Source: an uncultured Treponema sp. (GTDB lineage: Bacteria > Spirochaetota > Spirochaetia > Treponematales > Treponemataceae). Taken from it: DNA of 10,729 bases. Positions 1 through 7,137 of the stretch are shown one piece after another; positions within the stretch are counted from its first letter, which is position 1; every line of letters starts with the position of its first letter. The translations under genes were made by a program, and so were the position numbers. Where the stretch lies: positions 1 to 10,729 of the forward strand of contig CAJOPO010000264.1 in assembly GCA_905236315.1 (NCBI GenBank), written 5' to 3'. Under the pieces are notes generated by a model. It was not told where the DNA came from. It searched no databases and was given only the letters and a program-made list of their open reading frames with translations.

Positions 1-1979
1 GCTCTTTGCGCGTGCAAGATGCAAGCGAGCTTGGAGTTACAATTTCTAACTTAGATAGTGTGCCTCATGATGTTACGGTTTTGTTAAACGTAAATTCTGA
101 TATTGAGCAAAGTAGCAATGATGGCGATTTACAAAAGCAAGTGGGCAGTGTGCTTGTTTCTGGTAATAAAAGTCAGAGTTTAACCATCGCTCCTCAAAGT
201 ACACAGGCTGTTATGTTTAACGTAAATGCAAAAGAAGCAGGCTGGGTAACGGCTGAGTATAACATTAGAAGTGATGTGGTTAATGAAAACATAAAAATGC
301 CATTAGAGGTGCAAAAGCCTTATATTTACGAAAACGTAACAACTGTTGGGGAAGTGTCTGATGAAGAAGCTTCTTCACAAGTTACCGAGAACATTGTTTT
401 GCCACAGGACGCAGATGATGACAGAGGTAGCATATATGTGCAGCTAGACCCAACAAGGCTTGGTGTATTACACGAAGCGGTAAATTACGTGTTCCATTAT
501 CCTTATGGTTGCTTGGAACAGCGCAGTGCTGCTATTTTGCCATTGGTTATTTTTAGTGATTATATAAATGTGTTTGGCTTAAATAGCGAAGTGCAAAATC
601 CAAAGTCTGTAATAGAAAAGGAGTTAAAGTCTTGGGCGCAGTCACAGTTAAAAGATGGTGGCTTCCCATATTGGCCTAGTGGTAATGTTTCAAGTCCTTT
701 AGTAAGTGCTCGCATAGCAGAGATTTTAGCCCTTGCAGAAAATAAGTATTCTGTGCCAGAAAATATTAATAAGGAAGGCTTAATATCTTACTTAAAGACT
801 CAAGCACAAGTAATATTAAACAAAGATGAACTTAGGGATTTTAATTATTACGCAAGTGCATATTATATTTATGCTCTATCTTTGTTAGGTGGCAACATAG
901 AAGATAAGTATATAGAAAAAATTACTTCTTATGAAAATCTTGATGTGAACACTCTTGCTTTATGCGCTCTTACTTATATAAACAGAAGTGATATAGGTAG
1001 TGCGGAAGTAATTGCAAAGAGAATACGCCGTTACTTTAAGCAAACAACACGTGGCGTTGATATAGATGATGAAACAAGATATTGGTGCTTCTTAAACGAT
1101 AATTCAGAAAAATATGCTTTGTGTTTGCAGCTTTTCTGCTCTCTAAATAAGCAAGATACAATAAATGCTCATCTAGTCTATGAACTCTTGGAGTTACAAA
1201 AGGCAAGCAAGGGTTACTGGACTTCTACAGCAGCAACGGCACGTGTCCTTATGGCTCTTGACACTTACATAAAAGTAAATAATCTAGCAGGAATAGATTT
1301 TACTGCAAAAGCCTTATTAGATGGTAAGGAACTTTTAGAAGGTTCATTTAAAGGACTTTCTGCTGTTCCTGTAGAGCAGACTTTTGCGTTTAGCGATAAG
1401 GAGCTAAAGAACGTTAAGCGCGGAAAAGAAACTTCTTTGAGTTTTATAAAGAGTGGGCAAGGTAGTTTGTTCTATACAGTTTCTATGAAGTATGCCCTAC
1501 CTGCTGAACAGCAAACTGCACGCGATGAAGGCATTTGTATATTTACAGAAATAACTGATGTAAAAACTGGGGAAGTAATTACAGATAGTAAATTAAAGGC
1601 AGGCAGAATATATAAAGAGAGAGTGTATATTTCTTCTACAAGGGAGAGAGAATTCCTTGCTTCTCGTGTACCAATCCCTGCAGGTTGCGAAGTTATGAAT
1701 GCTGCTTTTGTTACTACAGGTACACTTCCGCCTAACGAAAATGATAAGGATGAAAGTGCATGGTATGAAAACTATAACTGGGGGCTTTCTTATCAAGGTA
1801 TATATGATAATGAAGTGCAATACTTCTGGGATTACTTCCCAAGAGGTAGCCAGCAGGTAGAGTTCTTATTCCGCGCTACTAGAAAGGGAAGCTACCAAGT
1901 GCCTTCTAGCACTGCTGAATGTATGTACCAAGAAGAAATCTTTGGTAGAAGCAACGGTAAGGTTTGGACTATTGAATGA
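1..1979 (+). CDS. yfhM: Bacterial alpha-2-macroglobulin, C-terminal part (5'-truncated)
   Basis: This is the C-terminal part of a large periplasmic protease trap. In this family, cleavage of an upstream bait region exposes a thioester that covalently captures the attacking protease. The frame is open to the left edge, so the start lies outside the window; the TTG at base 6 is not a real start. Counting residues from base 6, an MG/A2M-type segment fills about 1-110. The thioester motif YPYGCLEQ has its Cys at 169 (codon 510-512) and Gln at 172, both intact. A helical thioester domain follows with the typical DGGFPYWPSG at about 218-227. The C-terminal bMG10-like domain holds SRVPIPAG and ends in a MYQEEIFGRS tail, where relatives have MYxPEVFGRS. 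Full-length relatives have roughly 1600-1900 residues, so the lipoprotein signal and bait region are not visible. The adjacent pbpC is the usual partner and supports the call. The yfhM name rests on this context. Confidence 0.93.
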   Translation, partial: SLRVQDASELGVTISNLDSVPHDVTVLLNVNSDIEQSSNDGDLQKQVGSVLVSGNKSQSLTIAPQSTQAVMFNVNAKEAGWVTAEYNIRSDVVNENIKMPLEVQKPYIYENVTTVGEVSDEEASSQVTENIVLPQDADDDRGSIYVQLDPTRLGVLHEAVNYVFHYPYGCLEQRSAAILPLVIFSDYINVFGLNSEVQNPKSVIEKELKSWAQSQLKDGGFPYWPSGNVSSPLVSARIAEILALAENKYSVPENINKEGLISYLKTQAQVILNKDELRDFNYYASAYYIYALSLLGGNIEDKYIEKITSYENLDVNTLALCALTYINRSDIGSAEVIAKRIRRYFKQTTRGVDIDDETRYWCFLNDNSEKYALCLQLFCSLNKQDTINAHLVYELLELQKASKGYWTSTAATARVLMALDTYIKVNNLAGIDFTAKALLDGKELLEGSFKGLSAVPVEQTFAFSDKELKNVKRGKETSLSFIKSGQGSLFYTVSMKYALPAEQQTARDEGICIFTEITDVKTGEVITDSKLKAGRIYKERVYISSTREREFLASRVPIPAGCEVMNAAFVTTGTLPPNENDKDESAWYENYNWGLSYQGIYDNEVQYFWDYFPRGSQQVEFLFRATRKGSYQVPSSTAECMYQEEIFGRSNGKVWTIE

Positions 1980-2006
1980 AATGCCTTGTTGCAAGAATGA
2001 AATTAA

Positions 2007-4142
2007 ATGAAAGCGAAAAAAATCTTTTTTGTGCTTCTATGTATTGCGTTTTCTCTTTTTTTCATTTTTGCTTTGTATATTCTTTTGCCATATAAGGGGC
2101 TAAAAGAGTATACTCAAAGGCAAAACAGCACTCGCTTTTATGATAGGGAGGGTACTTTATTGCACATCTTGCCCTTACAAGATGGCTTAAGAAGGGAGTA
2201 TTATCCCCTAGAGCAAATACCGCTTTTTTTGCAACAGGAGTTTATTCAAGAAGAGGATAAGCGTTTTTATAAGCACAAGGGAGTGGATGTAAGGGCAATA
2301 CTTAGGGCTTTAACAATAAATAGCAAGGAAAAACGCATTGTAAGCGGGGCTTCTACCATTACAATGCAGTTGGTGCGCCTTATAAATCCTAGAAAGAAAA
2401 ATCCCACAGTGCTTTCTAAACTTGTAGAAATGTTTAAGGCCGTAAAGCTTGAAAGAAAACTTTCAAAAAATCAAATACTAGAGTTATATCTTAATTCTGT
2501 GCCTTTTGGTTTTCAAGTAGAAGGAGTTGCTTCGGCTGCTCGCTCTTTTTATGGCTGCGAACTTTCTGCCCTTAGTGATGAGCAAATGCACTATCTTTCC
2601 CTTATTCCGCGTAGACCAAAAGATTATGCCCCCCGTAAAAACTATGAGTACAAAAAACTGTGTCCGCATTTTATTAATTTTGTAATAGATACCTTTACGC
2701 AAAACAGAAAAACTATTCCAAATGAAGTGCAGCTTTCTATAGATTTAGATTTAACACAGTTTGCAGCAAAATCTATTTCTCAAAAATTGCAAGAATATGA
2801 AGAAGCGCGTATTCATAATGGGGCAGTGCTACTTATTCATAATAACACAGGCGAAATTTTGTGTTACGTGGGTAATCCTCGCTTTGAAGATATGGAACAT
2901 TCGGGGCAGATAGATGGTGTGCTTGTAAAAAATCAGATGGGTAGCTCCATGAAGCCTTTTTTATATGCTTTAGCTTTAGAAAGCGGTTTTTCGCCAAATG
3001 ATGTATTGCCCGACATTCAACAAGATTTTGGAACTGACGGTGTATACGTGCCTTTAAACTTTAATAACCGCTACAATGGTCCTGTTATGTTTAGAATTGC
3101 TCTTGCAAGTAGTTTGAATGTGCCAGCGGTTTATATTCTTAGCAAGGTGGGTTTAGACACTTATATAAAAAAACTTTACACTCTAGGCTTTGACTCACTC
3201 CGTTTAAAACAGGATTCTCTAGGTCTTTCTCTTGCTTTAGGCGCGGGGGAAGTGTCTTTACTAGAGATGGTAAGGGCTTTTTCTGTTTTTGCAAATGACG
3301 GTATGCTTTTAGATAGATTAGAGTGTGTAAAAACTTCGGAGTTAAAGAGCAAGCAAAGGGTGTATGAACGTGATAGTGCTCGTATTATCTGTGATATTTT
3401 GAGTGATAAAAATGCTCGTCATTTAGGCTTTGGTAATGCAAGGGTTTTTCAGACACTCTACCCTTCAATATTTAAAACTGGAACATCTAATCAGTATCAA
3501 AACATTGTTGCAATGGCTTCTACTAGCGAGTTTACTGTTGGCGTATGGATGGGAAACTTTGAAGGTGAAACTGTCGTTCATGAAACAGGAAGTAGTATTC
3601 CTGCTACAGTGGCTCGCTCTCTTTTGGATATGCTGTCTAGCCGCTATGGAGCAAATGATTTTTTAGAGGCGGAAAACTTTGTTAAGCAGAATGTTTGTGC
3701 TTTAAGTGGTATGCTACCTAATGAATATTGCCCCGCTGTAAGCCGTGAGTTTGTTTTGAAAAATAAAAAAGATAGTGAAGTATGTTCTTGGCATAGCCAC
3801 AATGGTAGTCATGTTGTGGTAAATTATCCTTCGCTGTATCAGCACTGGCTTTATAGCCAAAATACGAATGTTATGTATGAAAAAAGTGGAATGTTGCAAA
3901 TTCAATATCCGCAAGATGGGGCTGTATTTGTTTATGACCCTTCACTGCCTTCTAGTGTGCAATATATTTCTGTTCTTGCAAGCGGAGGCAAAGAAAACAA
4001 TGCTACTTTGTTTTATGATAATGTTTCTTTTGGTAAAGCGAGTGATGTTTTAAAATGGCAAATCCCCCTTGTACGAGGAAGTCATAAAATAGAAGTTATA
4101 TCTGGAAATGAAGTGCAAGTCGTACACTACACAGTAAAATAA
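2007..4142 (+). CDS. pbpC: Penicillin-binding protein 1C, bifunctional transglycosylase/transpeptidase
   Basis: A class A penicillin-binding protein of 711 residues, near the usual PBP1C length. It polymerises lipid II glycan chains and carries a transpeptidase domain on the outer face of the inner membrane. A signal anchor spans about residues 5-28. The GT51 domain shows motif EDKRFYKHKG with catalytic Glu83, GASTITMQLVR (114-124), and SKNQILELYLN with second Glu159. The transpeptidase domain has SSMK (nucleophile Ser313, Lys316), SLN (369-371) and KTGTS (from Lys490), all intact. After it comes the PBP1C C-terminal region, with CALSGMLPNEYCP (564-576), a C-S-W-H at 593-596, and a beta-rich BiPBP_C-like domain to the end. 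The start is fixed by an in-frame TAA directly before the ATG. No clear Shine-Dalgarno is seen, so translation may be coupled to the A2M gene 27 bases upstream. The downstream hairpin touches its stop codon. Confidence 0.96.
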   Translation: MKAKKIFFVLLCIAFSLFFIFALYILLPYKGLKEYTQRQNSTRFYDREGTLLHILPLQDGLRREYYPLEQIPLFLQQEFIQEEDKRFYKHKGVDVRAILRALTINSKEKRIVSGASTITMQLVRLINPRKKNPTVLSKLVEMFKAVKLERKLSKNQILELYLNSVPFGFQVEGVASAARSFYGCELSALSDEQMHYLSLIPRRPKDYAPRKNYEYKKLCPHFINFVIDTFTQNRKTIPNEVQLSIDLDLTQFAAKSISQKLQEYEEARIHNGAVLLIHNNTGEILCYVGNPRFEDMEHSGQIDGVLVKNQMGSSMKPFLYALALESGFSPNDVLPDIQQDFGTDGVYVPLNFNNRYNGPVMFRIALASSLNVPAVYILSKVGLDTYIKKLYTLGFDSLRLKQDSLGLSLALGAGEVSLLEMVRAFSVFANDGMLLDRLECVKTSELKSKQRVYERDSARIICDILSDKNARHLGFGNARVFQTLYPSIFKTGTSNQYQNIVAMASTSEFTVGVWMGNFEGETVVHETGSSIPATVARSLLDMLSSRYGANDFLEAENFVKQNVCALSGMLPNEYCPAVSREFVLKNKKDSEVCSWHSHNGSHVVVNYPSLYQHWLYSQNTNVMYEKSGMLQIQYPQDGAVFVYDPSLPSSVQYISVLASGGKENNATLFYDNVSFGKASDVLKWQIPLVRGSHKIEVISGNEVQVVHYTVK

Positions 4143-4165
4143 AAAGTCAGGCAAACTGCTTTTTT
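4141..4165. terminator. Bidirectional intrinsic terminator between pbpC and pheS
   Basis: The hairpin pairs AAAAAG (4141-4146) with CTTTTT (4159-4164) and CAG (4148-4150) with CTG (4156-4158), with one bulged T at 4147 and loop GCAAA. T-tracts follow the core on both strands, so it can end the A2M-pbpC transcript and the converging pheS operon. It starts inside the pbpC stop codon and lies 37 bases beyond the pheS stop. The GC core is only about four pairs, so efficiency is uncertain. Confidence 0.7.
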
Positions 4166-4201
4166 ACAGTCCACCCGACCTTAGCTAACAAATTTAAGCC
4201 T

Positions 4202-5761
4202 TTAGAACTTTGCTTTTCTTAATCGCACCTTTTCTATGTCTTCGCTAAATAGTTCACGTAAGTCATTTAGACCTAATGCCATAAGAGCCATACGGTCAAT
4301 GCCAATGCCCCATGCTAGAACAGGAACATCTACTCCCATAGCTTTTGTAACTTCTGGGCGGAAAATGCCTGAACCACCAAGCTCAAACCAGCCTAGCTTT
4401 GGGTGTTTTATATGAACTTCTATAGAAGGCTCTGTAAAGGGGAAGTATCCTGGAACATATTTTACTTCACTAGCACCAGCAATTTCTACAGCAAACATAC
4501 GTAAAAAGCCTAAGAGTGTACGTAGATTTACGTTTTCACCTAAGACTATGCCTTCTGTTTGGTAAAAATCACTTAAATGCGTGGCATCTACCTTATCATA
4601 GCGGAAGCAACGAGCAATGCCAAAGTATTTACCGGGTATTTCTGCCTTGTGTAGTTGATGAGCACTTAGAACCGTACCCTGACTGCGCATTATTAAGCGG
4701 CGAGTAAATTCATTATCGAATTGATAGTTCCAACCTCTGCTACCAGAGTTTCCACCGTTACGATGTACTGCGGCAACATTGCTAAGATAGGGTTCTTCTA
4801 TAAATTTAGCGTGTGTAGGATTTTTTATGCGGTATACATCATGTATATCGCGAGCGGCATGGAACTGAGGCATAAAGAGTGCATCACCGTTCCAGAACTC
4901 TGTTTCTACTAAAGGACCGTCAAATTCTTGAAAACCTAAACTACAAAGTTTATCTTTTACGCTTTCTAAAAATTGAACATAGGGATTTGTTCTGCCTGGA
5001 ATAATACGTGCAGGAGGAACGTTTATGTTATACCCTCTAAAAGTGCCCTTTCGCCAATCGCCAGAAGAAAGAAGAGAGGGGGTGAGTTCCCCTATTTCAT
5101 TACCAGTAACACCCGCTTGTTTTAAAGCGTCTACCACTTGATTGAATGTGTTAGTTAGTTTATATGTTACGGTTTCTCTTTCTATAGTGCGGAATGGAGT
5201 TTCGCTAACTCCTCTTTTTTTGGTTAAACCAGCCATTACATCTAATTCTTGCTTAGAAAGAGATGTGGATTCTAATTTATTTTCTGGGCTGTCAACTGCT
5301 TTTTTTATCAAAGATGCACATATAGAAATGCGCTCTGGTAAAGGCTTGCCTGTGTAGCAAACTTTTTTCGCAGCATCCATATCTAGTATGCCTTCTTTGC
5401 TTAATGCTCCAAAAGCGGAACCTACATCTTTATTTTCTATGGCAAGAGCTTGTGCGATTTCTGGAAGTGTATGTGAGCCATTATCTTTTAAGTAAGAGAT
5501 AATGCGTTCTTCGGCTGTTCCGTTTTTTGCACAGGATTTGCCAAAGTCCGTAAGCTCGTAGTAAGTGTGAGGGGTACGAGCAATTTCTGCAAGAAGCTGC
5601 TTGCCACTAAGCCAACTGAACGCCTGATTTGCATGGCCTTCTTTATAGCCAAGCTCTTTTTCTAGGCGTTCAGATGTAAGTTCATCTTTCAGGCCGTACT
5701 TTAAAAGCACCTTTGTTTCTAGCGGGTGCAAGTTTTTTATAAGTGTTTTTATATCAGTCAA
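4202..5761 (-). CDS. pheS: Phenylalanine--tRNA ligase alpha subunit, archaeal/spirochaetal type
   Basis: Catalytic alpha subunit of the cytoplasmic alpha2-beta2 enzyme that charges tRNA-Phe with phenylalanine using ATP. It has 519 residues against about 330-350 for typical bacterial PheS. The extra N-terminal part (about 1-170) is helical, with winged-helix-like repeats, as in archaeal and eukaryal forms. The class II core follows: motif 1 region at about 256-304 including ETEFWNGDALFMPQFHAARD; motif 2 at about 381-404 (GIARCFRYDK, then HLSDFYQTEG); the phenylalanine-pocket segment FTEPS (442-446); and motif 3 ending GIGIDR, with the ATP-binding Arg490. The start is a TTG at 5761: an in-frame TAA lies two codons upstream and the next Met is residue 175. 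It is last in a five-gene minus-strand run. No pheT follows; the next gene is convergent pbpC. Confidence 0.97.
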   Translation of the reverse strand: MTDIKTLIKNLHPLETKVLLKYGLKDELTSERLEKELGYKEGHANQAFSWLSGKQLLAEIARTPHTYYELTDFGKSCAKNGTAEERIISYLKDNGSHTLPEIAQALAIENKDVGSAFGALSKEGILDMDAAKKVCYTGKPLPERISICASLIKKAVDSPENKLESTSLSKQELDVMAGLTKKRGVSETPFRTIERETVTYKLTNTFNQVVDALKQAGVTGNEIGELTPSLLSSGDWRKGTFRGYNINVPPARIIPGRTNPYVQFLESVKDKLCSLGFQEFDGPLVETEFWNGDALFMPQFHAARDIHDVYRIKNPTHAKFIEEPYLSNVAAVHRNGGNSGSRGWNYQFDNEFTRRLIMRSQGTVLSAHQLHKAEIPGKYFGIARCFRYDKVDATHLSDFYQTEGIVLGENVNLRTLLGFLRMFAVEIAGASEVKYVPGYFPFTEPSIEVHIKHPKLGWFELGGSGIFRPEVTKAMGVDVPVLAWGIGIDRMALMALGLNDLRELFSEDIEKVRLRKAKF

Positions 5762-5771
5762 TTTTTATATA

Positions 5772-5777
5772 CCGCCT
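5772..5777 (-). promoter_or_regulatory. Ribosome binding site supporting the TTG start of pheS
   Basis: AGGCGG on the minus strand lies ten bases before the TTG at 5761. Because the upstream frame is closed by TAA at 5767-5765, this site and the TTG together set the start. The spacing is slightly long and the start codon is weak, so initiation may be modest. Confidence 0.55.
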
Positions 5778-5789
5778 GAATATTAACAC

Positions 5790-6233
5790 TTATCGTGTAA
5801 ACTTGACCCAACGTCTGTAGGTTGCCATCTTTATATTGCGACCATCCTTAAAATACTTAGAGCGGTCTTTCTTTATAGTAAGTGGCTTGTTGCGGAACTT
5901 GTTTTCTAAAGCAAACTCTTCAAGGACAGCGTCAATAGTGTTCATAGCTTCGCCTTGGTCAAAGCTTGCGTTCATACAAGTGTAGTAAACAATAACTTCG
6001 CCAGTCATTGGAGTATATTCCATCTCAAGAGTTACAGTGCGAGCTTTTGGGTGGAACTCTGAAAATTTGTCTTCAATAGTGATATACTGAGTTTCTCTAT
6101 CACTATAATCTACACTAACACCAGCGCGAGGTACATCGTTGTTAGGCTGTGCCTCTGGTTCTGCATCTTGTGCAAAAGCGAAACCACCTATAACCAATAA
6201 AGCTGCTGAAAACAATGCAAACATCTTCTTCAT
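5790..6233 (-). CDS. Small secreted protein of unknown function
   Basis: I do not recognise this 147-residue protein. A clear type I signal peptide is visible: MKKM, a hydrophobic core through about residue 20, and a likely cut after AFA at 21, leaving a mature protein that begins QDAEPEAQP. An acidic, proline-containing stretch follows to about 35. The rest (about 45-147) looks like a compact alpha/beta domain: a strand-rich middle with TVTLEMEY and GEVIVYYT, a helix near 96-110, and a very basic end (KKDRSKYFKDGRN, then RRWVKFTR). There is no lipobox Cys and no further membrane segment, so a soluble periplasmic or surface location is inferred. The start has the strongest Shine-Dalgarno in the window. 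It lies 24 bases after the 289-aa exported gene and 28 bases before pheS, so it is probably co-transcribed with both. Confidence 0.85.
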   Translation of the reverse strand: MKKMFALFSAALLVIGGFAFAQDAEPEAQPNNDVPRAGVSVDYSDRETQYITIEDKFSEFHPKARTVTLEMEYTPMTGEVIVYYTCMNASFDQGEAMNTIDAVLEEFALENKFRNKPLTIKKDRSKYFKDGRNIKMATYRRWVKFTR

Positions 6234-6240
6234 AATTTTT

Positions 6241-6246
6241 CCTCCT
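6241..6246 (-). promoter_or_regulatory. Strong Shine-Dalgarno of the 147-aa secreted protein
   Basis: A perfect AGGAGG on the minus strand, seven bases before the ATG at 6233. It is the best ribosome binding site in the window and suggests this secreted protein is made at a higher level than its operon partners. Confidence 0.8.
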
Positions 6247-6257
6247 ATGGAAAAAAA

Positions 6258-7127
6258 TTAGTAATAACTGTATAGTATTATTCTATCAGTTTTAAGAAAA
6301 AAATCAAGGTCAACTACATACTGACCTTCACTTATATAAATGCGCGGACTTTGAATAAGTAACACAGTTCCTAAAATTTCTTTTGGTTTATTTTTAGTCA
6401 TTGTGCGCCAATATTCCCTTACCGCATCTCGCACCGCTTGACCACAGGCTTCTTTTATGCCGTCAAAGCCTTTTTCTACAGAAGCACTGCCGTGTCCGTG
6501 TATGCGTGGATGTACTATGGAAGACCACCTTTCGTATGCTAACTGCTGGGAAGCCGTGCGCTCGCAGTCTGCCCAGCATAAAAGCCTACCCTGCTCTACT
6601 TGTGGATTATGGTAAGATATACTATTTAGCTCTGGATTAAAGGGAAGTATTTCTTCATAAGTGAAATATTCTGGTACCTGCCTTGTTTTATCATAAGGCA
6701 CATAGTCAAAACTCCAACCGTTTATCATGCCCCCCATAATAAATGGGGCTATTTCTTTTGCTCTTTGTATTGCAAAGTTATATATACTTCTTGTATGGGG
6801 AATAGGTTTTTCCTCTTTTTTACTATCTGCCACTGACGTTGTATCACGAGCAGTAGCAATATCAGTAGTGCTAGCAGTAGCACTACTGATACTAGCACTA
6901 GCACTACTGCTTGCGCTATCTTCTATAGAAGAAACATTCGCTTCTGTGCTTGAATTGTCCGTATCCTCAAAGGCACCAGGAAAAGCGTCTAGTTCTGCCC
7001 ATATCTGAATATGTAAGCCTTCTTTTTGGGAAGGATGCTGGGAATAAACGAAAGAAGAAAAAAATACTATCTGATATAAGAGTGCTATAACAAATGCCGT
7101 GCTTCTTTTTATATTAAAAACATTCAT
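6258..7127 (-). CDS. Secreted protein of unknown function with Ser/Ala/Thr linker
   Basis: I do not recognise this 289-residue protein. An N-terminal signal peptide runs to about residue 29 (hydrophobic 9-27, likely cut after VYS, mature start QHPSQ). A short segment LHIQIWAELDAFPGAF (38-53) resembles the first strand of a domain. It is followed by a low-complexity acidic then Ser/Ala/Thr-rich linker, about 55-103. The folded part, about 110-289, contains FAIQRAKEIAPFIMGG, NGWSFDYVPYDK, a Cys pair in LLCWADCER (184 and 187), a third Cys at 228, a helix AVRDAVREYWRTM, and a strand-rich end finishing LYSYY. No lipobox or later membrane segment is seen, so a periplasmic or surface protein is inferred. 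Its start is set by an AGAGG overlapping the stop of the upstream cyclase gene, eight bases away. The linker DNA holds an inverted repeat and a 21-bp tandem repeat, listed separately. Confidence 0.83.
   Translation of the reverse strand: MNVFNIKRSTAFVIALLYQIVFFSSFVYSQHPSQKEGLHIQIWAELDAFPGAFEDTDNSSTEANVSSIEDSASSSASASISSATASTTDIATARDTTSVADSKKEEKPIPHTRSIYNFAIQRAKEIAPFIMGGMINGWSFDYVPYDKTRQVPEYFTYEEILPFNPELNSISYHNPQVEQGRLLCWADCERTASQQLAYERWSSIVHPRIHGHGSASVEKGFDGIKEACGQAVRDAVREYWRTMTKNKPKEILGTVLLIQSPRIYISEGQYVVDLDFFLKTDRIILYSYY
6860..6891. repeat. Perfect 14-bp inverted repeat, 4-base loop, inside a gene
   Basis: The left arm TATCAGTAGTGCTA (6860-6873) is the exact reverse complement of the right arm 6878-6891, with loop GCAG (6874-6877). 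It encodes residues 79-90 of the 289-aa secreted protein, in the Ser/Ala/Thr linker. The palindrome arises because AGT and GCT codons on one arm face ACT and AGC codons on the other. No T-tract follows, so it is not an intrinsic terminator. Confidence 0.9.
6867..6908 (-). repeat. Two imperfect 21-bp tandem repeats encoding a 7-residue unit
   Basis: On the coding strand, bases 6908-6888 and 6887-6867 are two adjacent 21-base units that share the first ten bases and most of the rest. They encode SSASASI and SSATAST (residues 74-80 and 81-87). This is consistent with an in-frame duplication that has since diverged, partly overlapping the inverted repeat. Confidence 0.65.
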
Positions 7128-7132
7128 TTAAG

Positions 7133-7137
7133 CCTCT
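7133..7137 (-). promoter_or_regulatory. Ribosome binding site of the 289-aa secreted protein
   Basis: AGAGG on the minus strand, five bases before the ATG at 7127. Its first bases are shared with the TAG stop of the diguanylate cyclase gene (7138-7136), which suggests translational coupling between the two genes. Confidence 0.65.

Noticed and set aside
6..20. TTG at base 6 as the start of the A2M gene
   Set aside because: The frame is open to the window edge and the protein lacks the signal, bait region and most macroglobulin domains, so the start must be upstream.
29..1200. A 13-base direct repeat (CTTGGAGTTACAA) near bases 29 and 1188 in the A2M gene
   Set aside because: It encodes different local contexts in one gene, is isolated and has no flanking similarity, so it is most likely chance.
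3430..3666. A 78-codon plus-strand open frame inside pbpC
   Set aside because: It overlaps the KTG-containing transpeptidase segment in another frame and has no ribosome binding site or recognisable content.
6727..7008. A 93-codon plus-strand open frame with a hydrophobic, membrane-like translation
   Set aside because: It is the reverse-strand reading of the Ser/Ala/Thr linker gene; AGT/GCT-rich codons read as Leu/Ala on the opposite strand. It has no ribosome binding site, and the minus-strand gene has a signal peptide and operon context.
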